A stretch of DNA of 64,000 nucleotides. Origin: Piper betle. Taxonomy: Eukaryota > Streptophyta > Magnoliopsida > Piperales > Piperaceae. Both the position numbers and the translations under genes were made by a program. This document shows positions 1 to 11,757 of this stretch, piece by piece (positions within the stretch are counted from its first letter, which is position 1; each line of letters begins with the position of its first letter). The notes beneath the pieces are model-generated. The model had not been told where the DNA came from, made no database searches, and saw only the letters and a list, made by a program, of their open reading frames with translations. The stretch covers positions 1 through 64,000 of the forward strand of contig JAURVB010000817.1 in NCBI GenBank assembly GCA_033002965.1. Direction: 5' to 3'.

Positions 1-354
1 GGTCATCTGGGACAGACATGAGGGATGAAATACTCCCTCCTCCTATATATATATATACACGTCAACAATTCCCTCTATTAAATTCTCACACTCCATCATC
101 CATTAGTATTGCCTAGGTTTAACAATCCCCTTCATGTTATTCTCACACCCCCATCATCAATTTGTATTTCTTAAGTTCAACAAGCATGTTCATTAAATTC
201 TCACACCCCATCATCCATTAATGAATAGGTATTTTCTAAGTGACTTTAAGTCGAACCATGACTGGTGGACTTGATAACGAACCATATCTGTTCATCTATA
301 TTTATTTCATAATATTTAGGTTCGAATCTTATAATAAAAATCATCGTTTTTACA
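1..354 (-). mobile_element. LTR A of the array (partial, cut by window start)
   Basis: Holds the TATA-like tract (TATATATATATACAC near 47-60) and the motif group ATTAAATTCTCACACCCCAT / GGTATT..CTAGGTT, repeated in all array LTRs. Ends in TTTTTACA immediately before the PPT complement. Confidence 0.8.
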
Positions 355-598
355 ATCTCCCCAACTTAAAAAAATTTTGTCCCCGAAGTATTATAACAGC
401 AAGATGATAAGCACTTGATAATCCGAACTATCATGCTTCATTTATACATTCTTGTTTCAGTTTTGACTGCGGTTTATTAGTGAAGAACTTTCTTAATTAA
501 TAACATAACACACTGGAAAAAGATAATTACTGGACTTGTCAACAAGGTACTTGAGTCATAAAATCTGAGCTTGTTGGAAACCGTCCACTGATACCCCC
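355..598 (-). mobile_element. Mini-internal domain 1 (PPT to degraded PBS)
   Basis: Starts ATCTCCCCAACTT and ends with a damaged PBS complement (CCACTGATACCCCC instead of GCTCTGATACCACC). No coding capacity. The middle matches the leader sequence upstream of gag in the coding elements (CAACAAGGTACTTGAGTCATAA). Confidence 0.8.
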
Positions 599-1880
599 TT
601 TAACGACCGGCCATTTTTTCACAATACTATGGGCCTAGCTGGCTAGACGTTACGCGAAATTTAAGCAAACCAACCCTGTAACAACCAAATTATACCAAAC
701 CAACTCTGTAACGACCAGCCCTAACCGGTCCAGGCGTTACTCCACAGTCTTTGATCGTTTACCAAAGCCACATGTATAACACAAGAAAATAAAAGGAAGT
801 CAAATTTATCATCCATTCTCCTACCCTGAGTTCGTAAAGAACCACCAACTACAATTATAATTTTCCCTTACGTGAGCTGAAATCAATCAATCTTGATTAG
901 CCTACATACCCATCTTCAGATCAAGCTAAATATAGTTCTATAGGCTCTCAGGTCATTCAAAGATTAAAAGTTTGTCTCCCCGTTCATTCTAAGATTAGGT
1001 GGTCTCCTATGTTATTCTAAGATTAGTCATTATTTGCTATGAGGACCATTCTGATATATCCATTATTTGCTGTCAGGTCTATTCTGACATATCTATTAAT
1101 GGCCGTGAAGTCCATTCTAACATATCCATTATTGGCTATCAAGTCCATTCTAAAATATCTATTATTAGCTGTCAGGTCCATTCTAACATATTTATTATTT
1201 GTTATCAGGTCTATTCTGACATGTTTATTATTGGTTGTTAGGTCCATTCTAACATGTCCATTTTTTGCTGTTAGGTCCATTCTGACATATCCATTATTAG
1301 ATGTCAGGTCCATTCTGACATATATATTTTTGGCTACCAGGTCCATTCTGACATATTTATTATTTGCTATAAGATCAATTTTGTCAAATCCATTATGAAA
1401 ACACAAAACAAAAACCCAATCCCAAAGACTCACAACAGTTTATACCAAGCAGTCATCAGGAAACCCATGCATAAGACACTAGGGATCTAGCAACTTAAGA
1501 AAGGTGTCTCTAACAAAACTTTGCATGCAAGAATCCAAATAGAAACAAATAAGATGAGGGATGAAATACTCACACCGTAATCGGGAGGTCGTCTAGGATG
1601 GAGATGAGGGTTGAAATACTCCCTCCTCCTTCATATATATACACTTCAACTATTCGCTCCAATTAAATTCTCACACCCCATCATCCATTGGTATTTCCTA
1701 CGTACAACAAGCCCCGTAATTAAATTCTCACACCCCATCATCCAATCATGAATAGGTATTTTTCGGTGACCTTAAGTCGAACCATGACTGGTCAACTTGA
1801 TAACCAACATTATCGTTTCATCGATATTTATTTCATAATATTTACGTTTGAGTCTTGTTATAAAAATCATGGATTTTACA
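599..1880 (-). mobile_element. LTR B of the array
   Basis: Begins TTTAACGACC (first dinucleotide TG changed to TT) and ends GGATTTTACA. Carries about eleven copies of the 33-bp minisatellite near 1030-1400. Confidence 0.8.
1030..1400. repeat. 33-bp LTR minisatellite (variant 1), LTR B
   Basis: Tandem copies of a 33-bp unit with core GTCCATTCTGACATATCC plus ATTATTGGCTGTCAG, each copy with a few substitutions. Because 33 is a multiple of three and the unit lacks stops in several frames, long repetitive reading frames arise on both strands; I treat them as by-products. Confidence 0.9.
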
Positions 1881-2063
1881 CTCACCCCAACTTAGAGATA
1901 TTTCTTCCCCGAAATATTATAACAGCAAGATGATAAAGTACCTGATACATCGAACTATCATGGTTCACTTATACATTCTTGTTTCATTTTTTACTGAGAT
2001 TTATTAGCGAAGAACTTTGTTAATTTTTAACATAACACAGTGAAACCGTACTCTGATACCACC
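1881..2063 (-). mobile_element. Mini-internal domain 2 (internally deleted)
   Basis: Shortest internal segment (183 bp). Relative to its neighbours it lacks about 60 bp just before the PBS (the GATAATTACTGG..TCTGAGCTTG stretch), but the PBS complement CTCTGATACCACC is kept at 2051-2063. Confidence 0.8.
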
Positions 2064-3546
2064 TGTAACGACCCGCCATTTTTGCACAATACTCTGGGCC
2101 CAGCTGGCTAGGCGTTACTTGAAATTAAACCAAACCAACCCTGTAATAACCAGCCATAATACACCACAGTATTAGATCGTTTCCCAAAGCCACAAGTATA
2201 ACACAAGAAAATAAAAGTAAGTCCTATTTATTATCCATACTCCTACCCTGAGTTCGTAAAAGAACCACCAACCATTATTGTAATTTTTCCTAAGGTGAGC
2301 TGAAATTAATCAATCTTGATTAGCCTACATACCCATGTCGGGATTCTATAGGCTCTTAAGTCATACTGAGATTAAAAGTTTGTCTCCTAATTCATTCTGA
2401 GATTAGTCATTATTAGCTTCAGGTCCATTCTGACATATCCATTATTGCCTTTCAGGTCTATTCTGATATGTCCATTTTTGGCTTTAAGGTCCATTGTGAC
2501 ATATCTATTATTAGCTGTTAGGTCCATTCTAACATATCCATTATTGGCTGTTAGGTCCATTATGGCATATCCATTATTAGCTGTCAGGTCTATTCTCACA
2601 TATCCATTTCTAGTTGTCAGGTCCATTCTGACATATCAATTATTGGCTGTCATGTCCATTCTGACATATCCATTATTACCTGTCAGGTCCATTCTGACAT
2701 ATGTTTTTTAGCTGTTAAGTCCATTCTAACATATCTAGTTTTAGCTGTCAGGTAAATTCTAACATGTCCATTATTAGTTGTCAGGTCCATTCTAACATAT
2801 CCATTATTAGCTGTCAGGTCTATTCTAACATATCCATTTTTTGCTGTCAGGTCCATTCTTACATGTCCATTATTTGCTGTCAAGTCCATTCTGACATGTC
2901 AATTTTTAGCTGTCAGGTCAATTCTAACATATCTATTATTGTCTCTCAGGTCCATTCTGACATATCAATTATTTGCTGTCAGATCTATTTTGACATATCC
3001 AATATCAAAACACAAAACAAAAACCCAATCCCAAAGACTCGTAGCAGTTCATACTAAGAAGTCAACAAGAAACCCATTCATAAGACGCTAGGGATCTAGC
3101 AACTTAAGAAAGGCGTCTCTAACAAAACTTTACTTGCAAGAATCCAAATGGAAACAAATAAGATGAGGGATGAAATACTCACACAGTAATGGGGAGGTCG
3201 TCTAGGACGAAGATGAGGGACGAAATACTCCCTACTCCTACATATATATACACTTCAACAATTTGCTCCATTAAATTCTCACACCCCATCGTCAATTGGT
3301 ATTTCCTAGGATCAACAAGCCCATTGATTAAATACTCACACCCCTTCATCCGTTGGTATTTCCTAAGTTCAACGAGCCCCTTTATTAAATTCTCACCCCC
3401 CATCATCCATTCATGAATAAGTATTTTCTAGGTGACCTTAAGTCGAACTATGACTGGTCGACTTGATAGCCAACTATATTGGTTCATCTATATTTATTTC
3501 ATAATATTTTGGTTCGTGTCTTCTAATAAAAATCATGGTTTTTACA
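2064..3546 (-). mobile_element. LTR C of the array
   Basis: TGTAACGACCCGCC start, TTTTTACA end, about 1.48 kb. Contains the longest minisatellite block of the array (about 2400-3005). Confidence 0.85.
2400..3005. repeat. 33-bp LTR minisatellite (variant 1), LTR C
   Basis: About eighteen 33-bp copies with core GTCCATTCTGACATATCC. Copy number clearly differs from the other LTRs of the array, so the block expands and contracts within the LTR. Confidence 0.9.
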
Positions 3547-3751
3547 ATCTCCCCAACTTAGAGATATTTCGTAACGGAAATATTGTAACAGCAAGATGAT
3601 ATGCACCTGATACATTGAACTATCAAGCCTCATTTATACATTCTTGTTTTAGTTTTGACTGAGGTTTATTAACGAAGAATTTTGTTAATTAATAACATAA
3701 CATAGTGGAAAAAGATAATTACTTGGCTTTCCATCAAGGTACTTGAGTGAA
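3547..3751 (-). mobile_element. Mini-internal domain 3 (PBS deleted)
   Basis: PPT side intact, but sequence jumps from AAGGTACTTGAGTGA straight into LTR sequence (AAACCAAACTAACCC). The PBS and the first tens of bases of the next LTR are missing. Confidence 0.75.
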
Positions 3752-5287
3752 AACCAAACTAACCCTTTAACGACCAAATTAAGCCAAACTAATCTTATAA
3801 GGACCAGCCCTAACCGGTACGGCCATTACTGCACAGTCTTAGATCGTTTCCCTAAGCCACATGTATTACAAAAGAAAATAAAAGGAAATCCAATTTGTTA
3901 TCCATTCTCCTACCCTGAGTTCGTAAAAGGACCACCAACCATAATTGAAATTTTTCCTTAGGTGAGCTGAAATCAATAAATCTTGCTTAGCCTACATACC
4001 CATGTCGGGATCAAGCTCAATGTAGTTCTATAGGCTCTCAGGTCATTCAAAGATTAAAAGTTTATCTCCGAGTTCTTTCTAAGATCAGGTGGTCTCCCAG
4101 GTCATTCTGAGATTAGTCATTATTGGCTGCTAGGTCCATTCTTAAATATCCATTATTGGCTGTGAAGTCCATTCCGACATGTCAATTTTGGCTATTAGGT
4201 CCATTCTGACATATCCATTATTAGTTGTCAGGTCCATTCTAACATATCCATTATTAGCTATCAGGTCTATTCTGATATATTTATTTTTAGCTGTCAAGTC
4301 TATTCCGACATATCCATTATTGGCTATCAGGTCCATTCTAACATATTAATTTTTGGCTGTCAGGTCCATTCGACATATCTATTTTTGGTTGTCAGGTCTA
4401 TTCGGACATGTAAATTATTGTCTGTTAGGTCCATTCTAAAATATCTATTATTGGCTGTCAGGTCCTTTCTAACATTGCCATTATTTGCTCCCAGGTCCAT
4501 TCTAACATCCATTTTTGTCTATCAGGTCCATTCTAACATTTCTATTATTTGTTGTCAGGTCCATTCTGACATATTCAATTTTAGCTGACAGGTCTATTCT
4601 TACATATCCATTATTAGCTATCAAGTCCATTCTGACATTTATATTTTTAGCTATCTAGTCCATTCTAACATATCTATTTTTAGCTATCAGGTCCATTCTG
4701 ACATATCCATTGCTAGCTGTCAGGACCATTCTGACATATCCACTATCAAAGCACAAAACAAACTCCTGATCCCAAAGACTCGCAGCAGTTCATACCAACC
4801 AGCCGACAGGAAACCCATGCATAAGACACTAGGGATCTAACAACTTAACAAGGGCGTCTCCAACAAAACTTTGCATGCAAGCATCCAAAAGACAACAAAT
4901 AAGATGACGGATGAAATATTCACACAGTAATGGGGAGATCGTCTGGGACGGAGATGAGGGCTGAAATACTCCCTCCTCCTATATATATATACACTTCAAC
5001 CATTCCCTCCAATAAATTCTCACACCCCATCATCCATTGGTATTGCCTAGGTTTAACAAGCCCCTTCATTAAATTCTTACACCCCATCATCCTTCGGTAT
5101 TTCTTAGGTTCAACGAGCACGTTCATTAAATTCTCACACCCCATCATCCATTCATGAATAAGTATTTTCTAGTTGACCTTAAGTCGAACCATGACCGGTC
5201 GACTTGATAACCAATCATATCGGTTCATCTGTATTTATTTCATAATATTTAGGTTCGAGCCTTATAATAAAAATCATTGTTTTTACA
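3752..5287 (-). mobile_element. LTR D of the array (start deleted)
   Basis: Lacks the TGTAACGACC terminus because of the deletion across the previous PBS; ends TTTTTACA. Contains a 33-bp minisatellite block at about 4100-4745 and the TATA-like tract near 4980-4992. Confidence 0.8.
4100..4745. repeat. 33-bp LTR minisatellite (variant 1), LTR D
   Basis: About nineteen diverged 33-bp copies, several with one- or two-base indels that break the reading frame. Confidence 0.88.
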
Positions 5288-5530
5288 ATCTCCCAACTTA
5301 GAGATATTTTGTCCCCGAAATATTATAAGAGCAAGATGTTTAGCACCTTATAATCCGAACTATCATGGTTCATTTATTCATTCTCGTTTCAGTTTTGACT
5401 GAGGTTTAATAGTGGCGAACTTTGTTAATTAATAACATAAAACAGTGGAAAAAGATAATTACTTGACTTGTCAACAAGGTACTTAAGTCATAAAATTTGA
5501 GCTTGTTGGAAATCGTGCTCTGATACCATT
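5288..5530 (-). mobile_element. Mini-internal domain 4
   Basis: PPT complement at the left; PBS complement GCTCTGATACCA at 5517-5528, directly followed by the TGTAATTACC start of the next LTR. No coding sequence. Confidence 0.8.
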
Positions 5531-6981
5531 TGTAATTACCCGCCATTTTTTCACAATACTATGGGCCCAGCTTGCTAGACATTAGTCGAAATTAAACCAA
5601 ATTAACCCTATAACAACCAAATTAAACCAAACTAACCCTGTCACGACAAGCCCTAACCGGTCCGGGCATTACACCACAGTCTTGGATCGTTTCCCACAGC
5701 CACATGTATAACACAAGAAAATAAAAGGAAGTCCACTTTATTATCTATTCTCCTCCCCTGAGTTCGTAAGAGAACCACAAACTATAATTGTAATTTTTCC
5801 TTAGGTGAGCTAAAATCAATTAATCTTGATTAGCCTACATACCCATATCAGGATCAAGCTCAATGTAGTTTTATATGCTCTCAGTTTGTCATTATCGACA
5901 AGATTAAAAGTTTGTCTCCCAGTTCATTCTCAGATTAGGTGGTCTCTTAGGTCATTCTAAGATTAGTCATTATTTACTATGAGGACCATTCTGATATATC
6001 CATTTTAGCTGTCAGGTCCATTCTAACATATCCATTATTTGCTGTCAGGTACATTATGACACATCCATTATTTGCTCTTGAGGTCCATTCTGACATATCC
6101 ATTTTTAGCTATTAGGTCCATTCTAACAATTTTATTATTAGTTGTCAGGTCCATTTTGACTTGTCCATTATTAACTGTGAGGTCCTTTATAAGATATCCA
6201 TTATTTACTGTAAGGTCCATTCTCACATATCCATTTTAGGCTGTCAGGTCCATTCTGACATTTTCATTATTACTTGTCACGTCCATTCTGACATGTCATT
6301 ATTAGCTGTGAGGTCCATTCTAAGATATCTATTATTAGCTGTCAGGTCCATTTTGACATATTAATTTTTGGCTATCAGGTCTATTCTGACATTTTTATTC
6401 TTTGTTGTCACGTCCATTCTGACATATCTATTTTTGGCTATTAGTCCATTCTAACATATCCATTTTTCGCTGACAGGTTCATTATGACATATCCATTATT
6501 GTCTGTTAGGTCTATTCTGAAATATCCATTATCAAAACACAAAAAAAACACCCGATCCTAAAGACTCGCAGCAGGTGATACCAAGTAGTCGACATGAAAC
6601 TTAGACGTCTCCAACAAAACTTTGCATGTAAGAATCCAAATGGAAACAAATAAGATGAGGGATGAAATACTCACACAGTAATGCACAGGTTGTCTGGGAT
6701 GGAGATGATCGATGAAATTCTTCCTCCACAGACATATATATACACTTCAACCATTCCCTCCATTAAATTCTCACACCCCATCATCCATTGGTATTTCCTA
6801 GGTTCAGCGCACCCCTTTATTAAATACCCACACCCTATCATCCATTCATCAATAAGTATTTTCTATGTGATCTTAAGTCAAAACATGACCGGTCGACTTC
6901 ATAACCAACCATATTTGTTCATCTATATTTTTTTCATAATATTTAGGTTCGAGTCTTGTTATAAAAATCATGGTTTTTACA
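5531..6981 (-). mobile_element. LTR E of the array
   Basis: TGTAATTACCCGCC start, TTTTTACA end, 1.45 kb. Minisatellite near 5970-6535. Its last repeats contain the variant CACGTCC (instead of CAGGTCC), the marker also present in the four short LTRs to its right, making it the best candidate for their progenitor. Confidence 0.82.
5970..6535. repeat. 33-bp LTR minisatellite (variant 1), LTR E
   Basis: About seventeen 33-bp copies with the GTCCATTCTGACATATCC core. Variants GAGGACC, CACGTCC and CAGGTAC occur. Confidence 0.88.
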
Positions 6982-7225
6982 ATCTCCCCAACTTAGAGAT
7001 ATTTCGTCTTAGAACTATATAAGAGCAAGATGATAAGCACCTAATACATCGAACTATCATGGTTAATTTATACATTCTGGTTGCAGTTTTGACTGTGGTT
7101 TATTAGCGAAGAACTTTCGTTAATTAATAACATAACACAATGGACAAAGATAATGACTGGACTTTTCAACAAGGTACTTGAGTCATAAAATCTGAGCTTG
7201 TCGGAAATGGTGCTCTGATACCACC
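6982..7225 (-). mobile_element. Mini-internal domain 5
   Basis: PPT complement at left, PBS complement GCTCTGATACCA at 7212-7223, then LTR start TGTAATGACC. About 244 bp, non-coding. Confidence 0.8.
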
Positions 7226-7824
7226 TGTAATGACCCACTATTTTTATTATTGGTTGTCACGTCCATTCTGACATATCTATTTTTAGCTATCAGGTCCATT
7301 CTAAAATATCCATTTTTGGCTGTTAGGTCCATTATGACATATCCATTTTTGGCTGTTAGGTCTATTCTGAAATATCCATTATCAAAACACAAAAAAAACA
7401 CCCGATCCCAAAGACTCGCAGCAGGCCATACCAAGTAGGAAACTTAGACGTCTCCAACAAAACTTTGCATGTAAGAATCCAAATGGAAAAAAATAAGATG
7501 AGGGATGAAATACTCACACAGTAATGGGCAGGTCGTCTGGGATGGAGATGAAGGATGAAATACTCCTTCCTCAGACGTACATATACACTTCAACCATTCC
7601 CTCCATTAAATTCTCACACCCCATCATCCATTGGTATTTCCTAGGTTCAGCGCCCCCCTTAATTAAATTCTCACACCCTATCATCCATTCATCAATAAGT
7701 ATTTTCTATGTGATCTTAAGTCAAACCATGACTGGTCGACTTAATAACCAACAGTATTCGTTCATCTATATTTTTTTCATAATATTTAGGTTCGAGTCTT
7801 GTTATAAAAATCATGGTTTTTACA
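7226..7824 (-). mobile_element. Short LTR F of the array
   Basis: 599 bp, TGTAATGACC..TTTTTACA, lacking the internal ~0.8 kb of LTR E. The internal domain at 7825-8069 follows, with its PBS complement at 8056-8067. Confidence 0.85.
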
Positions 7825-8069
7825 ATCTCCCCAACTTAGAGATATTTCATCTTAGAAATATTATAAGGGCAAGATGATAAGCACCTAATACATCGAACTA
7901 TCATGGTTCATTTATACATTCTAGTTGCAGTTTTGACTATGATTTATTAGCGAAAAACTTTTGTTAATTAACAACATAACACAATGGACAAAGATAATTA
8001 CTGGACTTTTATACAAGGTACTTGAGTCATAAAATCTGAGCTTGTCGGAAATCGTGCTCTGATACCACC

Positions 8070-8672
8070 TGTAATGACCCACTATTTTTATTATTGGCTG
8101 TCACGTCCATTCTTACATATCTATTTTTGGCTATCAGGTCCATTCTAACATATCCATTTTTGGTTGTTAGGTCCATTATTACATATCCATTATTGTCTGT
8201 TAGGTCTATTCTCAAATATCCATTATCAAAACACAAAAGCACCTGATCCCAAACACTCGCAGCAGGTGATACCAAGTAGTCAACAGGAAACTTAGACGTC
8301 TCCAACAAAACTTTGCATGTAAGAGTCCAAATGGAAACAAATAAGATGAGGGATGAAATACTCACACAGTAATGGGCAGGTTGTCTGGGATGGAGATGAC
8401 GGATGAAATACTCCCTCCTCAGACATATATATACACTTCAACCATTCCCTCCATTAAATTCTCACACCCTATCATCTATTCGTATTTCCTACGTTCAGCG
8501 CGCCCCTTCATTAAATTCTCACACCCTATCATCCATTCATCAATAAGTATTTTCTAGGTGATCTTAAGTCAAACCTTGACCGGTCGACTTGATAACCAAC
8601 CATATTCTTTCATCTATATTTTTTTCATAATATTTAGGTTCGAGTTTTGTTATACAAATCATGGTTTTTACA
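8070..8672 (-). mobile_element. Short LTR G of the array
   Basis: 603 bp with the same internal deletion as its neighbours. Followed by the mini-internal domain 8673-8917 with PBS complement at 8904-8915. Confidence 0.85.
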
Positions 8673-8917
8673 ATCTCCCCAACTTAGAGATATTTCGTCC
8701 TAGAAATATTATAAGAACAAGATGATCAAGCACCTAATACATCGAATTATCATTGTTCGTTTATACATTCTGGTTGTAGTTTTGACTGTGGTTTATTAGC
8801 GAAGAACTTTTGTTAATTAATAACATAACACAATGGACAAAGATAATTACTGGACTTTCAACAATGTACTTGAGTCATAAAATCTGAGCTTGTTGGAAAT
8901 CGTGCTCTGATACCACC

Positions 8918-9521
8918 TGTAATGACCCACCATTTTTATTATTTGTTGTCACGTCCATTCTGACAGATCTATTTTGGGCTATCAGGTCCATTCTAACATA
9001 TCCATTTTTAGGTGTCAGGTCCATTATGATATATCCATTATTGTCTGTTAGGTCTATTCTGAAATATCCATTATCAAAATACATAAAAACACCCGATCCC
9101 AAAGACTCGCAGGAGGTGATACCAAGCAGTGGACAGGAAACTTAGACGTCTCAAACAAAACTTTGCATGTAAGAATCCAAATGGAAACAATTAAGATGAG
9201 GGATGAAATACTCACACAGTAATGGGCAGGTCGTTTGGGATGGAGATGACGGAAGAAATACTCCCTCCTCAGACATATCTATGCACTTCAACCATTCCCT
9301 CCATTAAATTCTCACACCCCATCATCCATTGGTATTTCCTAGGTTCAGCGCCCCCTTCATTAAATTCTCACACCCTATCATCCATTCATCAATAAGTATT
9401 TTCTATGTGATCTTAAGTCAAACCATGACCGGTCGACTTGATAACCAACCATATTCGTTCATCTATATTTTTTTCATAATATTTAGGTTCAAGTCTTGTT
9501 ATAAAAATCATGGTTTTTACA
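8918..9521 (-). mobile_element. Short LTR H of the array
   Basis: 604 bp, same deletion. Followed by the mini-internal domain 9522-9766 with PBS complement at 9753-9764. Confidence 0.85.
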
Positions 9522-9766
9522 ATCTCCCCAACTTAGAGATATTTCGTCCTAGAAATATTATAAGAGCAAGATGATAAGCACCTAATACATCGAACTATCA
9601 TGGTTCATTTATACATTCTGGTTGTAGTTTTTACTGTGGTTTATTAGCGATGAACTTTTGTTAATTAATAACATAACGCAATGGACAAAGATAATGACTG
9701 GACTTTTCAACAAGGTACTTGAGTCATAAAATCTGAGCTTGTCAGAAATCGTGCTCTGATACCACC

Positions 9767-10373
9767 TGTAATGACCCACCATTTTTATTATTTGCTGTCA
9801 CGTCCATTCTGACATATCTATTTTTCGCTATCAGGTCCATTCTAACGTATCCATTTTTAGCTGTCAGGTCCATTATGACATATACATTATTGTCTGTTAG
9901 GTCTATTTTTAAATATCCATTATCAAAACACAAAAAAAACACCCGATCCCAAAGACTCGCAGCAGGTGATGCCAAGTAGTCGACATGAAACTTAGACGTC
10001 TCCAACAAAACTTTGCATGTAAAAATCCAAATGGAAACAAATAAGATGAGGGATGAAATACTCACACAGTAATGGGCAGGTTGTCTGGGATGGAGATGAC
10101 GGATGAAATACTCCCTCCTCAGACATATATATACACTTCAACCATTCCCTCCATTAAATTCTCACACCCCATCATCCATTGGTATTTCCTAGGTTCCACT
10201 CGCCCCTTCATTAAATTCTCACACCCTATCATCCATTTATCAATAAGTATTTTCTATGTGATCTTAAGTCAAACCACTGACCGGTCGACTTGATAACCAA
10301 CCATATTCGTTCATCTATATTTTTTTCATAATATTTAGGTTCGAGTCTTGTTATAAAAATCATGATTTTTACA
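9767..10373 (-). mobile_element. Short LTR I of the array
   Basis: 607 bp, same deletion. Followed by the mini-internal domain 10374-10618 with PBS complement at 10605-10616. Confidence 0.85.
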
Positions 10374-10618
10374 ATCTCCCCAACTTAGAGATATTTCGTC
10401 CTAGAAATATTATAAGAGCAAGATTATAAGCACCTAATACATCGAACTATCATGGTTCATTTATACATTCTGGTTGCAGTTTTGACTGTGGTTTATTAGC
10501 GAAGAACTTTTGTTAATTAATAACATAACACAATGGACAAAGATAATTACGGGACTTTTTAACAAGGTACTTGAGTCATAAAATCTGAGCTTGTCGGAAA
10601 TCGTGCTCTGATACCACC

Positions 10619-11757
10619 TGTAATAACCCACCATTTTTTCACAATACTATGGGCCCAGCTGGCTAGGCCTTACTCGAAATTAAACCAAATTAACCCTGTA
10701 ACGACCAAATTAAACCAAACCAACCCTGTAACGACCCGCCCTAACCGGTCCGGGCGTTACTCCACAGTCTTTGATCGTTTCCCAAAGCCACTTGTATAAC
10801 ACAAGAAAATAAAGGGAAGTTCAATTTATTATGTATTCTCATACCCTGAGTTCGTAAAAGAACCACCAACCATAATTGTAATGTTTCCTTAGGTGAGCTG
10901 AAATCAATTAATGTCGATTAGCCTACATACCCATGTCGGGATCAAGCTCAATGTAGTTCTATAGGCTCTCAGGTCCATTCTGACATATGCATTATTAGCT
11001 GTCAAGTCCATTCTGAGATGTCTGTTATTAGCTATCAGGCCCATTTTGACATGTCCATTTCTGGCTGTCATGTCCATTCTGACATGTCCATTATTTGTTG
11101 TCAGATCCATTCTGACATGTCCATTATTTCCTATCATGTCCATTCTGACATGTCCATTATTTGCTGTCAGGTCTATTCTGACATGTTTGTTTTTGGCTGT
11201 AAGGTCCATTCAGACATATCCATTGTCCATTGGTAAACATGATCCCAAAGACTCGCAGCAGGTCATACCAAGCAGTCGACAGGAAACCCATGCATAAGAG
11301 GCTAGGGATCTGGCAACTTAAAGGCGTCTCCAACAAAACTTTGCATGCAAGAATCTAAATGGAAACAAATAAGATGAGGGATAAAATACTCAAGCAGTAA
11401 TGGGGAGGTCGTTTGGGATAGAGATGAGGGATGAAATACTCCCTCCTGCTATATATATATACACTTCAACCATTCCCTCCATTAAATTCTCACACCCCAT
11501 TATCCATTGGTACTTCCTAGGTTCAACAAGCCCCTTCTTTAAATTCTTACAACCCATCATCCATTGGTATTTCCTAGCTTCAATGAGCCCCTTCATCAAA
11601 TTCTCATACCCCATCATCCATTCATGAATAGATATTTTCTAGGTGACCTTAAGTCGAACAATGACTGGTCGACTTGATAACCAACTATATCGGTTCATCT
11701 ATATTTATTTCATAATATTTAGGTTTGAGTCTTGTAATAAAAATCATGGTTTTTACA
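10619..11757 (-). mobile_element. LTR J, right end of the array
   Basis: Starts TGTAATAACCCACC, ends TTTTTACA, and is followed by unrelated sequence (GGGCTAGCACACGCC). Longer than LTRs F-I because it keeps the region deleted in them. Minisatellite of about eight copies at 10965-11225. If the array integrated as a unit, GGGCT (11758-11762) would be its TSD; the partner lies outside the window. Confidence 0.8.
10965..11225. repeat. 33-bp LTR minisatellite (variant 1), LTR J
   Basis: About eight copies, unusually homogeneous for CTGACATGTCCATT, compared with CATATCC in the other LTRs. Confidence 0.88.

Larger units (their letters stand above)
7226..10618 (-). repeat. Four-copy higher-order repeat of short LTR plus mini-internal domain (~848 bp period)
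   Basis: LTR starts fall at 7226, 8070, 8918, 9767 and 10619, giving periods of 844, 848, 849 and 852 bp. Each unit is an LTR of about 600 bp plus an internal domain of about 245 bp. All four LTRs share one internal deletion that joins the terminus (TGTAATGACCCAC) directly to ATTTTTATTATT and the last four or five minisatellite copies. A shared deletion plus a regular period points to local amplification of one founder unit. Confidence 0.88.
1..11757 (-). mobile_element. Tandem array of a TRIM-like Tekay derivative (at least 10 LTRs, 9 mini-internal domains)
   Basis: Ten LTR copies (the first cut by the window edge) alternate with nine internal segments of about 180-245 bp. Each internal segment begins, in plus reading, with the complement of a polypurine tract (AATCTCCCCAACTTAG) and most end with the complement of a PBS (GCTCTGATACCA, sense TGGTATCAGAGC, matching plant initiator tRNA-Met). 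LTRs are bounded by TGTAA..TTTACA in plus reading. No gag or pol sequence is present in any unit. The internal segments match the 5' leader and PPT flanks of the coding element at 13153-21318, so the array derives from a Tekay-like chromovirus. Shared LTRs between neighbours suggest growth by unequal LTR-LTR recombination. The left end and its TSD lie outside the window. Confidence 0.85.

Noticed and set aside
1030..1400. CRISPR-like direct repeats of about 33 bp
   Set aside because: Units are contiguous with no spacers, lie in plant LTRs and have no cas genes.
999..1433. Open frames of 80-136 codons on both strands over the minisatellites
   Set aside because: They arise because a 33-bp unit without stops is open in several frames; frames exist on both strands at once and indels break them in neighbouring LTRs.
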